Positions 37,313 to 48,530 of a stretch of DNA of 64,000 nucleotides are shown piece by piece. The position numbers and the translations under genes were made by a program. A model generated the notes under the pieces. It saw only the letters and a list, made by a program, of their open reading frames with translations, did not search any database and was not told the origin of the DNA. Source of the DNA: Prunella strophiata (taxonomy: Eukaryota > Chordata > Aves > Passeriformes > Prunellidae); assembly GCA_036583965.1 (NCBI GenBank), contig JAZBQD010000027.1, positions 3,304,687 to 3,368,686 of the forward strand, given 5' to 3'. The number at the start of each line of letters is the position of its first letter. Within the stretch, counting starts at the first letter, position 1.

Positions 37313-40300
37313 AGGAGTGGATCATCTTCTTCTCCATGGAGACCTCAGGTTGGTGGCAGCAGAACTGTTTCAGCTGTGGGTCTGCTGTGAGTCCAGTTTA
37401 TGCTAGCCTGGACCACAGGTCACATAACAAAACAAATGTTCAGCATCCCAGCTAGAGCAGTCCAGCTATCCTGATCTGACACCAGAGGTTCATGCAGACA
37501 TTTGTTTACTAAAGTATAATAGAGGGAACTTCTTTAGAAGTGTCTGTTCAAAGGAGCAAAGAAAACTCCTTTGTTGTATTTCATTGGGACTGTTTGGTTC
37601 AAGAGGAGCACAAGCTTTCTGTGATTCTGCTGCTAAACCATGGTGCTAAAACCAGGATCATTGGTGATTTCTGTTGACTGCTTGTGTCTTATAAATTCTG
37701 GACTAACCACTGCAGTGATCACAACCTGTGTCACCAGTGGTTGCAGTTCCCTCAAAACTCTCAGGAAGACTGAACATGTTGTTATGAGTAGCTTAGACCA
37801 GAAATTACTTGAGATCCTTAGCAAGGGGTGGCCTGTATGTGAAAAAAAACCTGTAACGTTTTTGCCTCTCATCTCTTTTTGGTAGCAGCTTGGTTTTTAT
37901 TCTTTCCCACCCTTTATCTTTTGGGCTTCCCTGAAATCAGATTGTGTACCATCCTAGAAGAGCAGGGCTCTGTCATTTAGAAAAGTTGGATTTTAAATTT
38001 GGGGTAGCTCTCTCCACCCCACTGGGATGGAGAAAGCTTACTGGTAATGGGGTCCCACCACTCTCCCCAAATGTTCCTAAGCCTCCAGGTACGTAAGCAA
38101 GGCCTCCACCTCACCCAGCAAAGGAAGCCCTGTGCCTTTAAATGCCCTCCCCATGGTGGGTGCACACTTTTCTGCTTATTCTGAACTGACAGGTTTAACA
38201 TGTCGCTTGCCTGGTCACCGGAGAGAGGCACCTCTGGCAAAAGTTCAGAAGTCAGTGTTTTGGAAAGATTGGTTTGACCAGCTCTGAAGCGAGAGCAAAT
38301 CCCAGACCAAAGGCAGTCAAATCTTCAACGACATTTAACCGCTGTGGTGCTGTAGCTTGCTGACATCCTTTTAACCTGGAGAGGAATGCTCAGTGCGCCT
38401 TAAACCTTCAATTTTATTTATTGTTTCTTTTCTGCTTTGTTGGCAGGAGAAACTTGGGGTGAAGACAGGATGTTTTGACTTAATTCTAGTTAATTAATTA
38501 GCTTGCCTCTTGTTCTGGCCCAAGACTACAGGATAGACAGCAATTTTTGATCCTGCCTTGGTATTTAGACTTCTATAATATATAGTGTTGCAGTAAGGAT
38601 ATATATTCCCTTATTGCCTCTGCAGGGCTTGTTATTGAAATGATCTTAAGATTCACCGCATCTTGTTTTGTAAAATTGCCAGGTCACAAACTTCTTCTGC
38701 TCCCTTGATATTTACATTGAAGGGTAACAATTTCTTAAACACAGAAAAACAAACAAGAGCATGCAAACAGTTAATAGCAAGTGGTGCCCAAATTACATAT
38801 TTCTTAAACTCGTGGCCTACTTTACTAATCAGTTGTCATAAGATGTCAGATGGGGACCCATCACTGAAGAATTGTAGAATGCAGCCAGTGAAGCAACTAA
38901 TTAGTTGGGCAGTGGCATGGAGGTGTGTGTCCCCAAGGAGCTGAAATGATCAGAGCAGGTGAAGAAAGTTTGGACAGATCAGTATCTCTGTGGTATAAAA
39001 CCCAACACTTGGATGAATTCACAGGGATGCTGAGGGTGAGGGCACCATGGGTCCTCCTTGGGGACATGCCTGGTGGGGGACTGCAGCACTGCTGCTTCCA
39101 GAAAGAAAGGCAAGTCAGCTGAACGCTTGGAGGAGCATGACCTGAGATGTGCAGGGATTAGAATAGTTGAGCAGTTTCTGGTTTCATTCGGGAGAGCTGT
39201 AGCTCTCTGGCTTATTTGCCAACTCATTCCCAAAGCCTTTGCTTCCCAGTCACTGCAGGGAGTTGGTGTTGGTCATTCTCTGTGGGCAGCAGACAAGCCA
39301 CCCTTCACTCCCTTCTGTACTCCCTTCAGGCAGCTGATGGTGATTGAGCCAGCAGAGCAGAGGAACCATTGCCTTCTGATGCATCTGCGGGCAAAAGGCC
39401 TCAGGAACAAACATAAGAGCCTCTCTTGTAGACTAAAATATGTAAAAGACTTAACACTTATAAGTGTCCCATATACTCCTTTAACACTAATTGTTTTAAA
39501 AGTGCTGTGTGACTTTCTTCCCTTTTCCCTTCATTCCACCTCAAAACAGGTGCACCCCTGCTGCACTCATGGAAATCTGTCTCAATTAAAACTCCACAGG
39601 TGCAGCCGTGGAACAAATCCCCTCCAAAACTCCTCCAAAGGATGAGCCCCACCCCCCTGCAGGACCTGGGTGGGGGTCAGTGTGGGACACCAGGAACCCC
39701 TCACATCAGCAAGTCACTCTCTTTCTCAGCAAAAATGAGGATCTCAGTTCTAGCCCCTTCTCTTAGGGTAAGCTCAAACCCAGGTATTTGATTTGGGATC
39801 TTCAGTGCAACAAGTCCTCTGGAGAAAATCTTCTTTTTGGTGCTTTGATTTCCAAAATGTTATTGCACACTGCAAGAAGAGTCACACAAAATTGATGTAT
39901 TAAGTATTAGTAGTATTTAGCTGTCTTGCTGTACTGATTAAGGATGGCCCTGTCACAGGAATTATCAGGAGATTCCCAGACCTGTAGGTCACTTTTGAGC
40001 CTTACTCTTGCAAGGGCTTGATTCAGTGCAGTAGACTACTACCAAATGTGACAATCCAGTGCTCAGCCTGGACCCACAGTTTCAGGACTGACCAAACCCA
40101 GGGGAAAGGATTGTTGGAGGACAATATGATCATGTCACCAAGGCTGGCAGACAGGCCTGGAGGACGCCTTGCACAGGTAGTGTGGACCACATGCCCTGGC
40201 AGAACCACACTCAGCAAGCTCACACAAATGCTGTCTGGAAATGTAAAAGTAAAAAGACACCAGTTCCTTCCATCCTGTTGAATTCAGGCAAGGTACTTAC

Positions 40301-40756
40301 TTGAGGGACAGATTCTTGATTCCAAAAAAGCTGCTTTGACCTTTGAGCTGCCAAATTCCTTCCCCCATTACCTCCCATCTTTCTTTCTAGTGTTGCACAG
40401 CTACTCTGAGTCATTGTTTATCTAATTTAATTAACATTTGCTAGTGCCTGCAACCTAAAACACTGTCTTAAAACATTTGCTTGAAAAGCTTCCTTGTCCC
40501 AGAGCTGTCATTTTTAACATGATGGATAATGGATAGAAATAATTATCCTGAACAAGGTTAGACAGCTTAAATGATTTGAGTTTCAAGGAATTAGTAAGCT
40601 TAGCTAAACATCTTATTTTTCAAGACACATTAATAATAAAAACACAGCAATGTCCATAATGGATTGTAAAATCTGTACTCTACTAAAATTTTTGTGATAG
40701 TTCACAGGTCCAACACCTTCATCCAGGAAGGTTTAAATCAGCACATCATCTCATAC

Positions 40757-40865
40757 ATGGAATCACAGAATATCCTGATTTGGAATGTGCCCACAAGGAT
40801 CATCAAGTCCACATCCTGGCCCTACACAGGACATCCCTAAGAATCACACCATCTGTCACCATGTA
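40757..40865 (-). mobile_element. CR1-like 3' fragment, minus orientation
   Basis: The + strand reads GGAATCACAGAATATCCTGA, TTTGGAATGTGCCCACAAGG, ATCATCAAGTCCACATCCTG and CCCTACACAGGACATCC. This is the reverse complement of the CR1 end in which a GATGATCCTTGTGGG block precedes the tail, like the copy at 25325-25712. Similarity fades after about 40865. Confidence 0.82.
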
Positions 40866-43590
40866 CATCAGCAACCCCTGCATTGAAAGGACTTTTGAAC
40901 CCCAGATAAGATGCTTCCAGGGCTGTGGAGTGCTGGTGTCCAGCTTAGCTGGTCCAAGTGGGAGGGCAATGCATGCATGGGTCGTGAGAGGACCTGGATC
41001 TATAGAAAGTCAGCCCCCAGAACAGCTCTGGAACAGGCCAGGAGAAATCATAAGGCAGTGACTTGGTGCAAACAGTGTGAGCTATTTCAGCTTTACAAAG
41101 GTATAAAGCAGGGTGGATTTGGGCTCACTGCCTCTGTATTATTTCCCTAGTCCATAATTTTGGGGAAAATACAAGTTTTCAATTAATCATTGACCTTTAG
41201 CTTTGAAGAAAAACAGAACTTTGGCATTGAAATTGCCAAAAAATAAGAGTAACAATTTGCAATTGCTTAATTTCCCTCCTAGAAAGCCAGGTGCAGCCAG
41301 GCCTCCGTGGCGCTTTGCACTGCGCAGAAGTGAGCTCTCCTCCAGGGACACTCAATCCAAGGCAGACAAAGAAAACATGGAGAAAAACAAGCACCTGGCA
41401 GAGAAATGCCAAGCCACAGGCAACAGGACATGGGAATGTCCCCTTCCCTGCCCTACTCATTGCACTGTGACACTTTTCAAATAATGACCCTCCTGCACCA
41501 GGCAAGATGCACAGACCTGATGTTGTTCCCCTTGGTTTGGAGCACATCCTGCTGCACTTCAGCCACATTAATGCTCTCAAGAACTGCCCACATCCCTCAT
41601 GGACCCAGCCCTAGGAGCAGAGTCTGAGTTATAGGCTCCTGCAGTCTAAATTGCATCAATATGATGGAGATTTTCACATAAGGTAGATTTTTGTTTTTTC
41701 TTTAATTCTCATTCTACAAGTTTCACATTGCTGGGGCCTTTTTAAATAAAAATTCCCCATTAAAAAAAAAAATCCCTTTTCACTTCTGAAAGCAAAGGGA
41801 AAATTTCTTGGAAAATTTACCCACTTGGTAAAATCCAGAATTTTGCTTTGACCCTCACTTTTTACATTTTTAGATTTCTTTTTTAAAGATCTCTGCATTG
41901 GTGTAGAACGATTTAAAATTCTTCCAGCAAAGTGCAGTTTTATTGCTCCAGAGGCAGCATAAAGCTGAATGGGTGGCTGTATTTCAAGCAAGGAGCTGTG
42001 GGAGAGTGCAGCTTGCAAGTGGCAATAGAGCCCAGAAATTGAACTCTAGCCTTTCTATTCAGTGCTCTTTTTATTATTAAGTCACGGAATAAGTAAAATG
42101 TTACAGGGACACTTTAAATCTACACTTGTTTGTACAGCATCCAATGAATATGTGATGGGGAAAGAAAATGAAAAATGTGGGGATGTTGAAAATAAGAAAA
42201 AGATTGGATGCTGAAGAATCAAGTGTGGTAAATTATGATACAGTTAAATCTGTAATTTTAACCTGAAATGGAGGAGCTCAGCTTTGGTGCATTCTTATGT
42301 TGTGGGGTGGCTTTGGGGTAGGTGCTCTCTGCTTGCTCAGAGGATGAGACATCTCTGTGACATCACAGAAGGCAGCAATGGGCAGAAGCTGCCTCAGGTG
42401 TAGCAAAAAAACTGTTATTTTAATATTGAAGATCCCTTTTGTTTTGATTTTTTTTTTTTCAGACCTGAAACAAAACAGTTTGCACAGAACTTTTGATCAT
42501 GCTTGTGAAAGTGTTGTCACAGGTGGCAAAGACAGGTGAAAGTGTGGAGCCATCATTCACACCAGCATCAAGGTAGAATGTGAAAGAGGTTTGGGTAGAG
42601 TCTGCCTGTAGGCTGCCATTAGCACCTCTTAATGATCTGAAGCCTAAATGTCTGGTTGATGGCTCTAATTTAGGCTAATGAGCCTTGCTAGGTTTTTAAG
42701 GGCCAAGAAGGTTCATCTGGAGCTGGCTAAGGTTCACCTGCAGGGCTACAGATTGTTGTTGTTCTTTCCTAAGACAGTGCAGGATGACCCACCACCAGCA
42801 TTGCCCATTGTTTCACACTGGGATTCAGCCTTGCTGAGTTTTTTTTGGGTAAGTATCCCTATCCCGACAAGTGTTAGCACCTCCCAGCACGGGGAAAGCA
42901 GGAAGAGGCAAGGCAGTGTGACCACTTTTCCAGGCAAGGACAATGAACAACCATTCCTAACATTGGCACCATGCAGGCTGCAATTTTAAGAAGCAGCTTG
43001 CAATTTTGAAGTCCTTAGTTGTCCTTTTGTAACCCAGAATAGGCAATAAAATGCAAATATTGCTCCTATTCCTATGTCCCTGAGCAGGATGGAAGAAAAA
43101 CCTGGAAAAGACATTTCCTTGTGTTCTGGGCTGACAGGGACCACAGATTTATTTTTGTTTCTCACTAGTCCAAACCAGTTCCCTGGTGATCACCACTGGC
43201 ACTGGAACTCCTATACTCACCTCTTTGTGCTGGCCTCATGACTGGAAAGACATGGTGATTTCCCCAGTAGGAGGAGGTGGAAATCCCTAGGCCAAATGTG
43301 CTGGGAAAGAATGGAAATGGGAGATTCTCCTGCTGTTATTTCTTACCTTGTTTTAGATGTGGTATAAATGTTCCAAATTCCCTGTAATTGCTTTTCTCTT
43401 TCTCCTGCTCTGAGAAAACAGCACAGTGTTAAATATGGTTTCCTGACAGTGTTTTTAACATGCAGTACTGGGACAGATGTGAACACTAAGGAGCTTTTGC
43501 CTGTGTTTTTTGTGCCTCAGATGAAGACCCATGATCTGCCCCATCATTTCTAGTGCTGCAAATAACCAGTTTGTGTTTTCTGTGTATTAG

Positions 43591-44061
43591 AGATGGGTGA
43601 GTCAAATGGCAGAGAGTACTGAACACAGTCCCATGGCAAGGAGATCTCCCTGTGTACCATGGATTAAATCCTGCAGCCTAAAAAGTGATTCCAAACATGT
43701 CAGTGGGTTCTTGCTCCAGATTTTATGGTACCTAAGACTGTTGCAGTGCTGCAGTCAGGCACTGAGCAGCCATAAGAAAACCAAATCTGAGGGGTGAGAA
43801 AAGCAAGGTGTACACAAATCCTATGGGTGGCAAAGGTACTCATCCACAAACCTACCCCACAGAGCAAGAGGAGAGCCAGCTCTGTCTTTTTATCAAAACC
43901 AGGAATCTGATGAAAGGAACCACAACCCACACCAGGTATCTGCTCCTGGGATTTTCCTTCCTGTAGCACAGTTGGGTTTCTGGTACCATTTGTTCCCTGG
44001 GCTTGTGGATATGTAATATGAGGCAGAGCATTCATTATTGGGGAGCCACAACTGAGAGATG
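43591..44061 (+). pseudogene. FREM1: Degraded FREM1 exon (CSPG repeat), tentative
   Basis: This is the place and length expected for the exon after 29297: recalled human FREM1 needs about 432 bases and this spans 471. An acceptor-like TTTTCTGTGTATTAG precedes it, and a second AG two bases on would give the required phase 2. Patches in human order, in shifting frames, are ACTGAACAC (TEH), CTAAAA (GLR against SLK), CCAGAT (PD), CTATGGGTGG followed by CTCATCCAC (LW...LIH against LW...LLQH), GFLVPFVPW (human GFIVNGRVW) and FII...QL near the end. Many breaks are present, including the paired TGA codons at 43908-43913. Individually the patches are weak; their order and spacing are what persuades me. 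A chance alignment is possible, and the exact borders, especially the donor, are not defined. Confidence 0.38.
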
Positions 44062-44261
44062 GATAATATGGTTGGGTGCCAGTGTTAGCCTTGGCCCTGT
44101 GTAACCATCATGCTGGTAACCTGAGTTAAATTGCTCGTGGCAAAACCAAGAGATTGGTTTTCCTTAGCAACCACTTTCGTAACTGCAGAGTGAGTCCAAC
44201 AAAAGCAGTAGTAAAGTATCATAATATAGGTACTTTTTTATAGTTACCAGGTCATTCTTGG

Positions 44262-44294
44262 ATATATATATATTATATATATATATATATATAA
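44262..44294. repeat. AT dinucleotide microsatellite
   Basis: About 16 AT units with one phase slip (ATATTATATA) in the middle. It can form cruciforms, and its length is likely variable. Confidence 0.93.
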
Positions 44295-45899
44295 TTAATG
44301 TGTTGCCTCTGTGTGCTGGGTAGCTGCAAGAAGCTGGGCTTTGGAGCATGAAGTAGCTGCAGCCTCCTTCATTGCTGGAGTTCAAGGGGTGTGACAGCCT
44401 CTGCTCACACTTTTTGGTTGGGAGGAAGAGCTGCTTTGCCCCCTGCCTTTGTTACCTGGCCAGTTCTTGTCCAACCTTGTCATCTCCTCCCATCTGATGG
44501 CACCTTTGCTTCTTGCCTGCCCTGTGACTGTGTGAGTGAAGCAGTTGTGGTTGTCCTGCTGGGATTTTGGCCAAACACCATGGCAGAAAGTGCTCTTAAA
44601 CACATTAGGCAGCACAGGGGAGCACAGGCATGAGTACAGAAAACTGCTGCTAATACAGATGTGTTTTTAATAGATAAAATGCAGAATGGTTGTGGTGGGT
44701 GTTTGGTCATGTACTGGTTCTTCAGCCTAGTGCATGATGTGTAGAGCAGATTTCTGTGTGTTTAGGGGTTTTTTAATTGAAGAAAAAGGAAGTTTCCACA
44801 TGAAAATCTCAAATTTACTGTGGAAAGATCTGATGGGGGTAATCAAAATGCAGCACTGTGTTCTGGGATCACACCAATGTGCCAAAGTCCAGCAGCCTCA
44901 GCTGGAAGTCCTGAACTGAGAACATCACAGTGTTCCATTGTATGTCCCATCCAACATAAACAGTTGTGACTTGATTTTTGTTCTGTAAGAAAACCTCAGT
45001 GCTTCAACATTTGGCTGAAAACAAATACTAGTTAATGTTCTTTATGTTTATTAAATAGGAAATCAGTGAGTAAGAAAGAGAGTGTGAAAAATGTTCTATA
45101 ATAATTTCAGATTTTGTTGATAATGACACAGATCCTTGCCCCAAAATTTTAAATTCAAGCAACTAGCCAACTTATGCAATATTTAGAAAATGTGTGATCT
45201 TCTGATTATTCCAGTGGAAAATGTTTAGGAATTTGCAGAGCAGTCTCTGTGGTGATTTAGATGTAGGGATTCATTCAAGCATCTGCTTAGGTCCTGTTGA
45301 TGCTATGAGACCTAAATCCCATTCCTAAACAGCAGTGCTTTCCCAGGTGAGGATTCAGGTTGGAAAAGTGCTTCCCTGTTGGGTCTGTTTCAATCTTTTC
45401 TCACCACTGCTTCTGCATTGGGGTAGATGTCCAGGGGGAGAGAGTAATTTCCCCAAACATCTCCTGTTCCCTGCAGCTGGATCCAGTCTTGGCTGTGAGT
45501 TGGACACAGTCCTCACGGTTGAGGAAGTGGTTCCTGTAAACCCAGAACAAGGCTAATTTCAGGTTATTAGAGTTTTGGCTCTCAAAGCCTTAGTTCCTCA
45601 CTCTGCTCTCTGCTCATACCCTGGCAGGTGGGTTTGTGAGGTTATTCCTTGTGCAAACATGGGGAGTCATTGAATCCTGCAAAACTGCCCCACTGTTTGA
45701 CCAAGGGGAAGTTGGGTAGGATACTCGCCACTGCCTCTCTGCAGAGTTTTCAGTGATTTTCAAAGGACAGTTGACTTTTTCTAAATTTAAAATGTATTTC
45801 TATGGAAACTGCAAGGCTAGAAGAATGATTTGAGAAAGTTTCATGCCTAATGGCAGCCTTGGTAATGGCAATAGACAGCCACACAATTATGTGTAGGAT

Positions 45900-46188
45900 A
45901 TAGAATCATAGGATCCTCACATGGTTTGGGTTGAAAGGGACCTTAAAGATCTTCAAGGGGGGAGGCTTTCCATGACAACAAGTTTCTCCAGGCCTGAACC
46001 AGCCTGGCCTTGTACACTTCCAGGGATGTGTCATCCACGCATCCACTTCTCTGGGCTACCTGTGCCAGGGCCTCGCCACCCTCACAGGGAGGAATTTCTT
46101 CCCAACATCTCACCTAAAACTTCCCTCTTTCAGTTTGAAACCATTCCCCCTTGTCCTGTCACTATAGTTCCTGATGAAGGAATATCAT
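45900..46188 (-). mobile_element. CR1 LINE fragment with intact 3' end, minus orientation
   Basis: The + strand opens with the reversed tail AGAATCATAGGATCC, then GGTTTGGGTTGAAAGGGACC, TTAAAGATCTTC, CACTTCCAGGGATG, CTTCTCTGGGCTACCTGTGC, CCCTCACAGGGAGGAATTTC and CCCCCTTGTCCTGTCACTAT. All are reverse complements of the CR1 end. The copy extends further 5' than most here. The 92-residue plus-strand frame is not a gene. Confidence 0.93.
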
Positions 46189-46519
46189 CCAGACTATGAT
46201 ATCCCCATCATCCTAAACAGTTGAGCTTCAGGTGTGGGCAGGTGGAACAGAGGATGTGTCCAGCATTCTCTGCTCAGCATGCACATTCTGGGATTATGGG
46301 CAATCACAGAACCTGGTGCTGGGAAATAACTTGAGCAAACTGGAACCAGGGAGTGGAAATGGGATGTGATCAAAGCACGTGGAGGAGCAAAGCCTGCGCA
46401 GCACTTGGTGCAAAAACTGCAGCGTGCCCTTGTCTGGGCGCAGAGGTCGGTGGTGGTGCAGTGCTCCCACAGCAGCGCCTGCATGGAGGCTATTTCCGAC
46501 TCCCATAAAAATCTTTATG

Positions 46520-46900
46520 TCTCTGTGATCAGGACTCGGTGATGCAAATTTGCTGTGTCAAAGGAAGATGCCGCTGTAAATGAATTAGTACAAGAAGAAC
46601 TTCTTATTTAAGAAGTGCTGACTCTGCGCTCTCCCCTATGCCCTCGCTTTTAAAATTGAAGGCTGGGTTTGCTGCTTGCTATGATCTATATTTAGATACT
46701 TATAAATGAAGTTTTGCAGTCATATGGCTGCATTCTTGTACAGCTTCATGAAGCTGTTTTTTCGCATTACAGAGATTTATACTTTTGCGTTTACATATTG
46801 CAGGTGTTTCCATAAAAGCTCAGGGTAGACACGTTCAGGATGGCCTGAAAGAAAATGGAGAAGTGCTTAAAATTTCCTGAGCACACTTATAAATATCGTC
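46520..46900. other. Repeat-poor block with an octamer motif
   Basis: The block contains a perfect POU-factor octamer, ATGCAAAT (about 46542-46549), an inverted AAGAAGAACTTCTTATTTAA stretch and several TTTAAA and TAAATG elements, with a few retained CpG sites. It has no recognised repeat. It could be an intronic enhancer. A single octamer is expected by chance about twice in 64 kb on both strands, so the case rests on the whole block being repeat-free. Confidence 0.25.
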
Positions 46901-48284
46901 CTGGGGCAGAAGAGTGAAGTCACTGCATGAACAAGGGAGCACAGACAGGTAGGATTAATGGATGCAGGCTTTTCAGGAGCACACCTCCCTACAGAGGGTT
47001 GAGTTGTTCAAGAGGAGGACAGCATCTCTTTTGGGATGTATCTTGTGCAATGCTCCCAGTAAATTGCTGGGCCCCCAGCAGAATATTTCAAAATGTCAGA
47101 GAGTGCTGCAGTGCTGAGCTCATGCTCTGTAAGTGATAGCCTGATGAATTATGTGCTGTACACACTACACACAAATCCTGTCCCAACCAGCCCTGAAGAG
47201 GAGATAGCACTCTTGCTGGTGTGTCCTCTGCTCCAGGAACCTTGCCAGGAGGACACACCATAATTCATGCTCTGCTGATGCTTTATAAAAGTTGCAGCCT
47301 GTACTTTGGCTGCTGTGCTGCTGACCCCAGCATCCATGTCAGCCTGCAGCCCCTCCATGTCTGGTGGATGACTGCAGTTCCCTGTGCCTGTCCTGGGAAG
47401 GCTAATGCATCAACTGGCCCTTCAGCTGGCACAGGCAATGCAGGCAGGCAGCTCCTGCCTTGCCTGGCCTCTGCACCACATCCCACCAAAGGTCAGGGCT
47501 CTCCCTGCTTTCAGGCAACCCCAGCTTTGCTCTCGTGGCTGCAGAAGGCTACAGCTCAATGCAGAAAACAAGGTGGGAACTCATGGGGTTTCTTCTTAAC
47601 CTAAGAACCCCTTAATCTCTGCTGAGTTACAGCTACCAAAAGCAAAGGATTATCAGCACTTTATTTATCCTGGTTTGGTGCTCACCATAAAGCTGTAATG
47701 CAGCATCTTCCATGAGGAAGTGCCTGAGAAACAGGAGGTTTCCTGCAGGGAAGGAGCAGACTAACAGTATGGGATGATAGGGGAATTTCAAGTAGAGCAA
47801 AAGCACTCCTGAAACATTGAAGGGGAATGGCAGGATTTTGTACAAGAATGGTGAGGAAGAGTTTGGCTGTGAGGAAGAGTGGTTTATTCCACTCTTCATC
47901 CCCTTTTCCATGGTGGGCTGTGAGCCTGGCCTAAGGAAAACAGTTCAAACTGTGCTCTGTGGACAGGGCAAGGCAAGGTGCAACATGGGCAACGAGGGCA
48001 GCCAAATAGGTGACTGTCCAGGCCAGCACATACAGAGGTGCCAGTCTGCCCTTTTTTGAGTCTTCTGCCTTTTTGGAGACTTCTTGGGGAGCTAAAAATC
48101 CCCAATTTCCTGGGGCCACAGACCAGGCCGGGTGCTGGCCCAAATGTGGGTCAAGAGTGACACCCTGTGGACAAGTTACTCTTTTTCGTAACCTAACAGG
48201 CTTTCTCGCCTGATACTTTTCGTCTGCCTCTTTATTCCCCCTCCCCAGAGTTTTCCTTCCCCAACTCTCCTCCTTCCCCAGCCC

Positions 48285-48530
48285 AGGTGCTTGCCGCTGC
48301 GAGCCCCGCGATGCTCAGGGACCGGCGTATCTCATCGCCTTAAAAGTGCAGACTAAGGGGATGAGAAATTCCCCCTTCCCTTTTGTTCCTCTTTGCTTTC
48401 CCCCCTTTTTATAGTTGTTTCCCCCACTTTATACATGTTTCCCCTGTAACAGGGTTTCGCAGCGGCTCCTGCCCCGCCGCGCTCCCCCGGCTCTGCAGCC
48501 GGAGCCGGGTGCGCTCCTGGGGCTCGTGAA
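48285..48530. promoter_or_regulatory. CpG-dense block inside the intron
   Basis: Two CpG clusters, near 48288-48340 (TTGCCGCTGCGAGCCCCGCG, GGACCGGCGTATCTCATCGC) and 48457-48530 (TTTCGCAGCGGCTCC, CCCCGCCGCGCTCCCC, GGAGCCGGGTGCGC), are separated by a pyrimidine-rich stretch of TTTCCCCC type. It could be an unmethylated promoter or enhancer. No open frame or recognisable first exon starts here. The nearest open frame on the minus strand (48353-48619) has no family match. Confidence 0.35.

Larger units (their letters stand above)
29298..43590. other. Large intron after the 29033 exon
   Basis: About 14 kb in which I find no further exon. It holds a CA-rich simple repeat (32419-32462), an A/AAAAG tract (33401-33441), a 43-base poly-T (36829-36871), a GGAT microsatellite (37261-37312), a minus-strand CR1 tail (40757-40865) and a repeat-free AT-rich block near 32690-33080. 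A 195-residue open frame at 39058-39645 has no domain, no low-complexity bias and no splice context, and I treat it as chance. Confidence 0.6.

Noticed and set aside
39058..39645. A 195-residue open frame on the + strand, the longest in the window
   Set aside because: No domain, no signal peptide, no plausible splice sites around it and no resemblance to FREM1. The composition (dense in Ser, Leu, Lys, Cys) matches translated intron, and an opposite-strand frame of similar quality overlaps it.
42463..42535. Exon-like segment: T-rich acceptor, 24 open codons, donor CAG/GTGAAA
   Set aside because: The open phase (1) does not follow 29297, the phase that would (2) has a stop, and the residues do not resemble the expected FREM1 stretch.
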